Below, in pieces: positions 54,995 through 64,000 of a stretch of 64,000 nucleotides of DNA (its first letter is position 1; every line of letters begins with the position of its first letter). The stretch lies in the NCBI RefSeq assembly GCF_040869045.1, contig NC_090324.1:53907346-53971345 (forward strand), written 5' to 3'. The position numbers were made by a program, and so were the translations under genes. This DNA is from Eurosta solidaginis. Taxonomy: Eukaryota; Arthropoda; Insecta; Diptera; Tephritidae. Under the pieces are notes generated by a model, which did not search any database, had not been told where the DNA came from, and worked only from the letters and a program-made list of their open reading frames with translations.

Positions 54995-55525
54995 TTCTGA
55001 AAGTACTTAGCCATGCCTCTTATAAGCATTGCATATGATTTGGCTGTTTTTGGTTGTAATTCTCCAAATAGCTGCTCAGCTAACTCACCATCTTTCCATA
55101 ATTTACGAAAACGCCCACGTGCATCTGCATTAGCTTTAAACCTCTATTAATTCTTCGGGCAAAGGTTCTTTGTTATTGTAAAACAAGTAAGTTCTAAAAG
55201 TTTTTGTTTTAATTCGTGGCTAATTTCCACACCCCTTTCTTTCATAAAATTGTATACTACTATAGCATCCGTCACCTGTGGGTGTAGTATCAGACGTTAG
55301 AGAGTGTCAGAATCAAGCTCCGAGTATTCAGTGTAAATAATTTTAGGAGCAAAAGCTTCAATAAAGGGTTCATCTCCAAGATGCTGTTAAAACAAAGGAG
55401 CTGTTAAATAGCGTATAATGAAATATATATTCCACTTACATTAAAAACTTGACGATGCTATTTTCTAATAAACTTATGTCCTACTCGTAGCCAGTTTAAT
55501 TTAAGAACACCAGTCGAAAAGGCTG
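54995..55525 (-). pseudogene. Two-exon fragment of a host gene (possibly PPR/LRPPRC-like)
   Basis: The minus strand keeps protein-like sequence: LKLNWLRVGHKFIRK in the upstream exon; then, after a 56 bp intron with GTAAGT and TTTTAACAG borders (55384-55439), HLGDEPFIEAFAPKIIYTEY, VVYNFMKERGVEISHELKQK, FKANADARGRFRKLWKDGEL and AKSYAMLIRGMAKY. Lesions: TAG before HRQVF, TAA after DSDTL, a frameshift after LLELTCF and stops before FKANAD. The intron argues against a processed copy; it is probably a fragment of a duplicated host gene. Helical repeats resembling pentatricopeptide proteins of the LRPPRC/bsf kind are my best guess, weakly held. Confidence 0.55.
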
Positions 55526-55572
55526 CAAGCCTGCCAAAACACTGCCCTCGGAATTGCCACGGAATGTTCCAT
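55526..55572 (+). mobile_element. Small Jockey-like LINE fragment
   Basis: GCTGCAAGCCTGCCAAAACA and CTGCCCTCGGAATTGCCACG match the ACQNTALRTATG coding region of the LINE at 54045-54090. It is only about 45 bp and its flanks are unrelated. Confidence 0.5.
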
Positions 55573-55633
55573 ATTAAATAGTTATGCAAAAGAGCATATA
55601 TGCTCTATATATAGAATACGTAAACCCTTTTTG

Positions 55634-55976
55634 ATGGTAGCGCGCTCCGCCTACCACACCGTATGCCCTGGGTTCGCACCCCGGAAAAAGCAACATCAAA
55701 ATTTTAGAAATAAAGTTTTTAAATTAGAATACAATTTTTCTAAGCGGGGTCGCCCCTCGGCAGTGTTTGGCAAGCGCTCCGGGTGTATTTCTGCCATGAA
55801 AAGCTCTCAGTGAAAACTCATCTGCCTTGCAGATGCCGTTCGGAGTCGGCATAAAACATGTAGGTCCCGTCCGGCCAATTTGTAGGGAAAATCAAGAGAA
55901 GCACGACGCAAATTGGAAGAGACGCTCGCCTTAGATCCCTTCGGAGGTTATCGCGCCTTACATTTATTTATTTCTT
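55634..55976 (+). mobile_element. tRNA-derived SINE, complete
   Basis: 343 bp with a tRNA-like head (ATGGTAGCGCGCTCCGCCTA, B box GGGTTCGCACCCC) and a body containing CGGGGTCGCCCCTCGGCAGT, CTCAGTGAAAACTCATCTGC, GTCGGCATAAAACATGTAGG and TCGGAGGTTATCGCGCCTTA. I know this body from a widespread dipteran SINE. Flanking direct repeats TAAACCCTTTTTG (55621-55633) and TAAACCGTTTTTG (55977-55989) are a 13 bp target duplication with one mismatch. Any open frame here (55631-55813) is incidental. Confidence 0.85.
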
Positions 55977-55989
55977 TAAACCGTTTTTG

Positions 55990-56525
55990 CTGATTTACTG
56001 GAAACCGACATCCTAGAAAGCTGCTGGTTATTATTCGGCACTTTTAAAAACACAATCAACATTATTGAAATCGTTTAGAATGTTTTTTATTTATTTATAA
56101 TTATCAGGTGTTTCGCTGCAATTTTACCAGCTCGTTGAAACGATGCTATTCCGAAAAAATTGCACTGCAAAGTTTTCCGAAATAACAAAAGTAATAAGTG
56201 GCTATACTGGTTACATATTGGATTTAACAGTCGCAGTAAATACGTAGTGACTACGTAAGGGTACAAACGCGAACACGTAAGAAGTTATAAAATACGAACT
56301 TCTGAGTGAATGTGAATGTGAGTGACTGCGACGCAAACATTCACGGTGACATACATAACACGGGCCTAAATTTCAAATCGCGGTTCAAAAGATAATGACA
56401 GAAACGGATATTTTCACCTAATCATTACAAATAAAAAGAAAAATATTTGCCAATTCTAACACTTCGACAAATGTTTCTAATAAAAAAATGCAACGTGTAT
56501 GTAATTGACGTATATTTCTACTTAC
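55990..56525. other. Unassigned unique sequence
   Basis: AT-rich with a GC-balanced patch (56220-56370: CGTAGTGACTACGTAAGGG, GTGAATGTGAATGTGAGTG). No supported gene or repeat. Confidence 0.4.
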
Positions 56526-56615
56526 TTGATCTCCATCGATGCGACGGTGTGCTCAGCGACGATGACGGGAATGTTGTAAGTACGATGTATGATGTCTAGC
56601 GACCATGAAATTACA
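56526..56615 (-). other. Candidate 90 bp host exon, gene not identified
   Basis: The minus strand shows TTGCCAG, then a fully open stretch reading HRTYNIPVIVAEHTVASMEI at its end, then GTAAGT (plus 56520-56525). GC content is above the neighbours and the donor is near-consensus. The polypyrimidine tract before the acceptor is weak. I do not recognise the peptide and find no partner exon nearby. Confidence 0.3.
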
Positions 56616-57188
56616 CTGGCAACATGTTAGAATGCATATTTTGGCATCACTAGGAAATCGAATGGTTCGAATTATACAAAACGGATGTACCAACGAACTT
56701 AAGAGGGCGAGCCCATTTTCGGTATCAATTACGGGATCAAACTCCCAGAAATTTGTACCGGAAATGAGAGTTTGCGAACCTTTCGGAATTCCAAACCATA
56801 TATCTAAACAAAATTTAGAAAAATTTAAATCCTCGAGATTATTAAATTAATTCTTTTTTATATGAATTTTCTTTTTAAATTCTAACAATTACAAAAAAAA
56901 AACTACCACTGAATAATCGTTACAACCCTAATCTACATACGCAATTAAACTTCACCAGATATTTTACATCAGAAAATTTAGTGAAAAAAAAAAATTCAAA
57001 TTATTTAACTCTAAGGCTAAATTTTCTGGAAAGCGATATGTCGACCGTCTCGAAGTTTGTTGGGAATCTCGGCATTTTGGTGTTGATAAATGGTGCAGTT
57101 AATTCTTCACCCGCGTGATTTTTTTTTTAATTTTCTTCTTATTTTTAGATGACTCTTTTTCTAAATTTAGGTGGGCACATTGGCGTCT
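56616..57188. other. Unassigned sequence
   Basis: AT-rich. The plus-strand frame at 56605-56850 has no recognisable motif. Nothing else supported. Confidence 0.35.
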
Positions 57189-57536
57189 TTATACATTTTC
57201 ATTTAATAAATCAAAGTTTTTAGTGGCCGTAATATCCATCACTCCTACACAATTTTTCACCTTTCTTCTCCGTTTAAGCTCAGAGCTTGTAAATGTTCTT
57301 AGGTTCTTTGTACAAACGTTTATGACTTGTATATTTGCATCCGCTCTTAATTTTTCAAGTTCTCGTAATTTATAAATATAATTACGATTCAACCAATTTA
57401 GGTCACCTATATGAACCGATATTAAACAATGTATTGTTTTTCTAAATGGCGACGAGGAAGCAAATTTTTCTCCTGCTTTTAATGCGTTAGATGTTTTTAT
57501 TTTCATGAAATTATGTGTTAATTCATATTGCCCCAA
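57189..57536 (-). CDS. Hypothetical 115-codon frame, unknown
   Basis: Longest otherwise unexplained frame in the right part of the window. It is Lys/Asn-rich with mixed charge (KLRELEKLRADANIQVINVC, ELKRRRKVKN) and no transmembrane segment or known motif. The nominal start is a TTG/GGG context, not an ATG, and the frame continues only a few codons upstream. It could be the remnant of a mobile-element protein or chance in AT-rich DNA. No splice or promoter support. Confidence 0.2.
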   Translation of the reverse strand: MGQYELTHNFMKIKTSNALKAGEKFASSSPFRKTIHCLISVHIGDLNWLNRNYIYKLRELEKLRADANIQVINVCTKNLRTFTSSELKRRRKVKNCVGVMDITATKNFDLLNENV

Positions 57537-57927
57537 CTTGTGTTTTTCTTATTTTTCTACTCGGGGATTCTAGTCCCAACGCTCGCGAGTTCGGGTTCGA
57601 CGATTTAGTTCTCGCCCGCCGTGGTGGTCTTACCGATGTCTACATCAAAACTGATTTTGTTAATCTGTGGCCTACGCATTCAAAGCCTCTGCTTCTTTCC
57701 TTAGGTATAGGCCAAACGGAATAATCACCTGATCTTCCCGACTGTTCTTATATGATCGGAATCTACTATATCTAGAATACAGCAAAAAAATCTACCAGTT
57801 TCTTGTAAAAAAAAGAAAGAACAAAGAAAAAGGGACAGATGAAGTCTAGTTTGGCATAGCATTCATACTGGAGCTGCATCACGCTGGAACCCGCTTTGAA
57901 AAAATCCAAATTTTTTTTGTGATTTCT
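57537..57927. other. Unassigned, leads into satellite
   Basis: 57550-57725 has balanced base composition and a short plus-strand frame (LARRGGLTDVYIKTDFVNLW) without recognisable relatives. From 57770 it is AT-rich up to the first satellite unit. Confidence 0.35.
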
Positions 57928-60900
57928 ATAACTACAAACGATGCAATTGATTGTAGTGAAGTTCATTTTTTTGTAGTTCTTATAGTTACTCCGAAAATAT
58001 AATACATTGTGCGGAAACCAAGCAATTTAAGTAAATTTGGTTTTTTTGTTTTTGAAATACGTTTTAAATCGTTTGTAGTTTTTCATACGAAAAATAAATT
58101 TTTTTTTGGTCCACAGGTTTCGGAGATATCGCTAACGCATCTCAAAAAAACCAAGAACGCAGCAATTTGGAAGCACTAAAAGTACTTTTCCTATAACTAC
58201 AAACGATGAAATTGATTGTAGTGAAATTCATTTTTTTGTAGTTTTATAGTTACTCCGAAAATATAATACATTGTGCGGAAACCAAGCAATTTAAGGAAAT
58301 TTGGGTTTTTTCTTTTTGAAATACGTTTTAAATCGTTTGTAGTTTTTCATACGAAAAAAAAATTTTTTTTTTGGTCGACAGGTTTCGGAGATATCGCTAA
58401 CGCATCTCAAAAAAACCAAGAACGCAGCAATTTGGAAGCACTGAAAGTACTTTTCTTATAACTACAAACGATGAAATTGATTGTAGTAAAATTCATTTTT
58501 TTGTAGTTCTTATAGTTACTCCGAAAATATAATACATTGTGCGGAAACCAAGCAATTTAAGTAAATTTGGTTTTTTTGTTTTTGAAATACGTTTTTAATC
58601 GTTTGTAGTTTTTCATAGGAAAACAAATTTTTTTTGGTCCATACGTTTCGGAGATATCGCTAACGCATCTCAAAAAAACCAAGAACGCAGCAATTTGGAA
58701 GCACTAAAAGTACTTTTACTATAACTACAAACGATGAAATTGATTGTAGTGAAATTCATTTTTTTGTAGTTCTTATAGTTACTCCGAAAATATAATACAT
58801 TGTGCGGAAACCAAGCAATTTAAGCAAATTTGGTTTTTTTCGTTTTGAAATACGTTTTAAATCGTTTGTGGTTTTTCATACGAAAAATAAATTTTTTTTT
58901 GGTCCACAGGTTTCGGAGATATCGTTAACGCATCTCAAAAAAACCAAGAACGCAGCAATTTGGAAGCACTAAAAGTACTTTTCCTATAACTACAAACGAT
59001 GAAATTGATTGTAGTGAAATTCATTTTTTTGTAGTTTATATAGTTACTCCGAAAATATAATACATTGTGCGGAAACCAAGCAATTTAAGGAAATTTGGGT
59101 TTTTTCTTTTTGAAATACGTTTTAAATCGTTTGTAGTTTTTCATACGAAAAACATTTTTTTTTGGTCGACAGGTTTCGGAGATATCGCTAACGCATCTCA
59201 AAGAAACCAAGAACGCAGCAATTTGGAAGCACTAAAAGTACTTTTCCTATAACTACAAACGATGAAATTGATTGTAGTGAAATTCATTTTTTTGTAGTTC
59301 TTATAGTTACTCTGAAAATATAATACATTGTGCGGAAACCAAGCAATTTAAGTGAATTTGGTTTTTTTGTTTTTGAAATACGTTTTAAATCGTTTGTAGT
59401 TTTTCATAGGAAAAAAAATTTTTTTTTTGGTCCATAGGTTTCGGAGATATCGCTAACGCATCTCAAAAAAACTAAGAACCCAGCAATTTGGAAGCACTAA
59501 AAGTACTTTTCCTATAACTACAAACGATGAAATTGATTGTAGTGAAATTCATTTTTTTGTAGTTCTTATTGTTACTCCGAAAATATAATACATTGTGCGG
59601 AAACCAAGCAATTTAAGTAAATTTGGTTTTTTTGTTTTTGAAATACGTTTTAAATCGTTTGTAGTTTTTCATACGAAAAAAAATTTTTTTTTTGGTCCAC
59701 AGGTTTCGGAGATATCGCTAACGCATCTCAAAAAAACCAAGAACGCAGCAATTTGGAAGCACTAAAAGTACTTTTCCTATAACTACAAACGATGAAATTG
59801 ATTGTAGTGAAATTCATTTTTTTGTAGTTCTTATAGTTACTCCGAAAATATAATACATTGTGCGGAAACCAAGCAATTTAAGCAAATTTGGGTTTTTTCT
59901 TTCTGAAATACGTTTTAAATCGTTTGTAGTTTTTCATAGGTAAAAAAATTTTTTTTTTGGTCCATACGTTTCGGAGATATCACTAACGCATCTCAAAAAA
60001 ACCAAGAACGCAGCAATTTGGAAGCACTAAAAGTACTTTTCCTATAACTACAAACGATGAAATTTATTGTAGTGAAATTAATTTTTTTGTAGTTCTTATA
60101 ATTACTCCGAAAATATAATACATTGTGCGGAAACCAAGCAATTTAAGTAAATTTGGTTTTTTTGTTTTTGAAATACGTTTTAAATCGTTTGTAGTTTTTC
60201 ATACGAAAAAAATTTTTTTTTTGTCCACAGGTTTCGGAGATATCGCTAACGCATCTCAAAAAACCAAGAACGCAGCAATTTGGAAGCAATAAAAGTACTT
60301 TTCCTATAACTACAAACGATGAAATTGATTGTAGTGAAATTCATTTTTTTTAGTTTTTATAGTTACTCCGAAAATATAATACATTGTGCGGAAACCAAGC
60401 AATTTAAGTAAATTTGGTTTTTTTGTTTTTGAAATACGTTTTAAATCGTTTGTAGTTTTTCATACGAAAAAAAATTTTTTTTTTTGGTCCACAGGTTTCG
60501 GAGATATCGCTAACGCATCTCAAAAAAACCAAGAACGCAGCAATTTGGAAGCACTAAAAGTACTTTTCCTATAACTACAAACGATGAAATTGATTGTATT
60601 GAAATTCATTTTGTTGTAGTTCTTATAGTTACTCCGAAAATATAATACATTGTGCGGAAACCAAGCAATTTAAGCAAATTTGGGTTTTTTCTTTCCGAAA
60701 TACGTTTTAAATCGTTTGTAGTTTTTCATAGGAAAAAAATTTTTTTTTTGGTCCACAGGTTTCGGAGATATCGCTAACGCATCTCAAAAAAACCAAGAAC
60801 GCAGCAATTTGGAATCACTAAAAGTACTTTTCCTATAACTACAAACGATGAAATTGATTGTAGTGAAATTCATTTTTTTGTAGTTTTTATAGTTACTCCG

Positions 60901-63027
60901 AAAATATAATACATTGTGCGGAAACCAAGCAATTTAAGGAAATTTGGGTTTTTTCTTTTTGAAATACGTTTTAAATCGTTTGTAGTTTTCATACGAAAAA
61001 ATATTTTTTTTTGGTCCACAGGTTTCGGAGATATCGCTAACGCATCTCAAAAAAACCAAGAACGCAGCAATTTGGAGGCACTAAAAGTACTTTTCCTATA
61101 ACTACAAACGATGAAATTGATTGTAGTGAAATTCATTTTTTTGTAGTTTTTATAGTTACTCCGAAAATATAATACATTGTGCGGAAACCAAGCAATTTAA
61201 GGAAATTTGGGTTTTTTCTTTTTGAAATACGTTTTAAATCGTTTGTAGTTTTCATACGAAAAAAAAATTTTTTTTTTGGTCCACAGGTTTCGGAGATATC
61301 GCTAACGCATCTCAAAAAAACCAAGAACGCAGCAATTTGGAAGCACTAAAAGTACTTTTCCTATAACTACAAACGATGAAATTGATTGTAGTGAAATTCA
61401 TTTTTTTGTAGTTTTTATAGTTACTCCGAAAATATAATACATTGTGCGGAAACCAAGCAATTTAAGGAAATTTGGGTTTTTTCTTTTTGAAATACGTTTT
61501 AAATCGTTTGTAATTTTCATACGAAAAAATATTTTTTTTTGGTCCACAGGTTTCGGAGATATCGCTAACGCATCTCAAAAAAACCAAGAACGCAGCAATT
61601 TGGAAGCACTAAAAGTACTTTTCCTACAAACGATGAAATTGATTGTAGTGAAATTAATTTTTTTGTAGTTCTTATAGTTACTCCGAAAATATAATACATT
61701 GTGCGGAAACCAAGCAATTTAAGCAAATTTGGGTTTTTTCTTTCTGAAATACGTTTTAAATCGTTTGTAGTTTTTCATAGGAAAAACAATTTTTTTTTTG
61801 GTCCATACGTTTCGGAAATATCGCTAACGCATCTCAAAAGAACCAAGAACGCAGCAATTCGGAAGCACTAAAAGTACTTTTCCTATAACTACAAACGATG
61901 AAATTGATTGTAGTGAAATTCATTTTTTTGTAGTTCTTATACTTACTCCGAAAATATAACACATTGTGCGGAAACCAAGCAATTTAAGTAAATTTGGTTT
62001 TTTTGTTTTTGAAATACGTTTTAAATCGTTTGTAGTTTTTCATAGGAAAAACAATTTTTTTTTTGGTCCATACGTTTCGGAAATATCGCTAACGCATCTC
62101 AAAAGAACCAAGAACGCAGCAATTCGGAAGCACTAAAAGTACTTTTCCTATAACTACAAACGATGAAATTGATTGTAGTGAAATTCATTTTTTTGTAGTT
62201 CTTATACTTACTCCGAAAATATAACACATTGTGCGGAAACCAAGCAATTTAAGTAAATTTGGTTTTTTTGTTTTTGAAATACGTTTTAAATCATTTGTAG
62301 TTTTTCATACGAAAAAAAATTTTTTTTTTTGGTCCACAGGTTTCGGAGATATCGCTAACGCATCTCAAAAAAACCAAGAACGCAGCAATTTGGAAGCACT
62401 AAAAGTACTTTTCCTATAACTACAAACGATCAAATTGATTGTAGTGAAATTCATTTTTTTGTAGTTTTTATAGTTACTCCGAAAATATAATACATTGTGC
62501 GGAAACCAAGCAATTTAAGTAAATTTGGTTTTTTTGTTTTTGAAATACGTTTTCAGTCGTTTGTAGTTTTTCATACGAAAAACAATTTTTTTTTGGTCCA
62601 CAGGTTTCGGAGATATAGCTAACGCATCTCAAAAAAACCAAGAACGCAGCAATTTGGAAGCACTAAAAGTACTTTTCCTATAACTACAAACGATGAAATT
62701 GATTGTAGTGAAATTAATTTTTTTGTAGTTCTTATAGTTACTCCGAAAATATAATACATTGTGCGGAAACCAAGCAATTTAAGTAAATTTGGGTTTTTTC
62801 TTTCTGAAATACGTTTTAAATCGTTTGTAGTTTTTCATAGGAAAAAATATTTTTTTTTTTGGTCCACAGGTTTCGGAGATATCGCTAACGCATCTCAAAA
62901 AAACCAAGAACGCAGCAATTTGGAAGCACTAAAAGTACTTTTCCTATAACTACAAACGATGAAATTGATTGTAGTGAAATTCATTTTTTTGTAGTTCTTA
63001 TAGTTACTACGAAAATATAATACATTG
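57928..63027. repeat. ~265 bp satellite array, about 19 units
   Basis: Landmarks recur in every unit: CTACAAACGATGAAATTGATTG, ACTCCGAAAATATAATACAT, TGTGCGGAAACCAAGCAATT, a run of A/T, GGTTTCGGAGATATCGCTAA, AACCAAGAACGCAGCAATTT and GCACTAAAAGTACTTTTCC. GCGGAAACC occurs 19 times from 58011 to 62763 at spacings of 256-266 bp. Units fall into variants (AAGTAAATTTGG, AAGGAAATTTGGG, AAGCAAATTTGGG), and two neighbours (61702, 61968) share private changes. The array starts within a unit at about 57928 and ends abruptly at 63027. The 62-codon frames seen in many units follow the repeat and shift with A/T-run length, so they are not genes. Confidence 0.95.
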
Positions 63028-64000
63028 CAAAATTGGGAAATTCGAATACACCCGGTTGGGTATTCCAAACAATGATTTTTGCACAGCAAATGGGTTCTTT
63101 GAATAATTCTCTCGATTTAAATTACAAGCATATTAAAGTTTTTGAATGTGCAAGTAAATATTGTTGCTTACAATTCATATGTTCAAAAATAAAACAAACT
63201 TCATTTCAGCATACCCCTTCTAACAAAAATTATTCTTACGCTCAAGCAAATGTACGTACATACATATGTATGTATGCTCATATGTAAGCTAAGAAATGTA
63301 TGTACATGGTAATGTATCTGCTATGACGATCGTAGCGTATAAACAAACTTAGATATATATGCAAACACATACATATGTATATTCTTAAACTAAAGATCAA
63401 CAAACACCTCACTTCACTCCACTCCACACCCACCTCATTGATACCAATATATCCAAGCATAAGCTAACATATGTATGTTTGTACATTCACATCTTCAAAA
63501 AAAAAAAAAACTTCTATTCAACCAACCACTTCCAACAATAATTATTCTTACGCACAAGCATGTGTACATACATACATATGTATGTTCAAATGTAAATCAC
63601 AAAATCCTGAAAACTAGCTTCCTCTTTTTCATTCATAATGCTTCTTCTTAAGTTGTCCAAATTGGTGATGCAATTTGGCAATATGGCATTTGATAAAATC
63701 GTCAAAAGAAAAATGTTTGTGATTTTATAAATACCAACTTCGATGCATATTGAGGGCTTTCATTATAACGCGCATAACTACTTCCATAACTAGGCACTTT
63801 TCCTATGAAATAATACCAAACTATTTATATGCCCTAATCGAAGTAATAATATGGTAGTAAAAAATGCAAATAAAGATGCGAGTATATTGCCCAATAAATT
63901 CCCAGTAACGTATTAGCAATATAATTTAATATTTTTATGCACTATTCATATACATTTTTGCAAATAATTTTCCAATATGCCGAATTGCCGAGTTGGCAGA
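63028..64000. other. Unique AT-rich flank with ACATATGT simple sequence
   Basis: After the satellite the sequence is unique. Short TACATACATATGTATGTATG-type runs occur at 63254-63275, 63368-63380, 63465-63475 and 63567-63585. No exon, repeat family or promoter supported. Confidence 0.5.

Noticed and set aside
55621..55813. Coding frame over the SINE
   Set aside because: The sequence is a tRNA-derived SINE with target duplication; the frame is incidental.
58273..62949. Repeated ~62-codon open frames in the satellite
   Set aside because: They begin at GTG, follow the satellite unit, and cross A/T runs whose length varies between units so the frame is not held; no start context or protein signal.

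Overview
This window is eukaryotic, AT-rich, repeat-dense chromatin from a dipteran insect. The evidence is the set of mobile elements: an mdg1/412-type Ty3/Gypsy tandem, a BEL/Pao element, a second Gypsy of a different lineage, CR1-like and Jockey-like LINEs, Helitron and Helentron-derived (DINE-1-like) elements, hAT and pogo-like relics, and a tRNA-derived SINE with the fly-type body. The DINE-1-like element and the SINE look like sequences I associate with tephritid fruit flies; that placement is an inference. I see no intact host protein-coding gene. Four short stretches resemble host exons or host-gene debris.

Layout. 1-10425 is mostly a dispersed, partly tandem AT-rich repeat (called here the macro-repeat). 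Each copy has a head with a short hairpin and CTGTCTG-type microsatellite, an array of ~150-290 bp sub-units with a palindromic (TA)n core, and a conserved tail. It is interrupted by unique sequence at 1171-2840 (two candidate minus-strand exons), a Gypsy integrase tail (3275-3592), a short Helitron (3901-4492), unassigned DNA (6041-7370) and a 470 bp foldback element (7643-8113).

10426-26283 is a 15.9 kb LTR-internal-LTR-internal-LTR tandem of one mdg1/412-type retrotransposon. Both internal parts are broken, and the second carries a 1.65 kb Helentron-derived insertion (21871-23519). Macro-repeat resumes exactly at 26284. A complete 1.64 kb non-autonomous Helitron lies at 28004-29639. A 4.1 kb DNA transposon with ~340 bp terminal inverted repeats and a broken transposase lies at 30242-34336 and itself carries a 566 bp foldback/tRNA-like insertion. 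Removing these insertions restores nearly continuous macro-repeat, and each insertion sits in its TA-rich core.

35000-50172 is a nest of retroelements: an endonuclease-domain remnant; a BEL/Pao element (35910-41825); and a minus-strand Gypsy element (41900-50172) that lacks gag and is split by a CR1-like LINE (about 42537-46932). 50370-57770 holds a pogo-like end, a decayed hAT element (50745-52473), Jockey-like LINE pieces, a two-exon pseudogene fragment of a host protein, a tRNA-derived SINE and unassigned DNA. 57928-63027 is a ~265 bp satellite with about 19 units. The last kilobase has ACATATGT-type simple sequence and no gene I can support.

Nearly all coding sequence is selfish-element sequence and nearly all of it is damaged by frameshifts, stops or deletions, so the window reads as old heterochromatin-like DNA with layered, dateable insertions. 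I found no convincing new cellular system. The least ordinary items are the use of one palindromic TA-core repeat as a landing site by four unrelated insertions, the long-TIR transposon whose superfamily I cannot name, and the gag-less Gypsy joined to its LTR at the protease active site.
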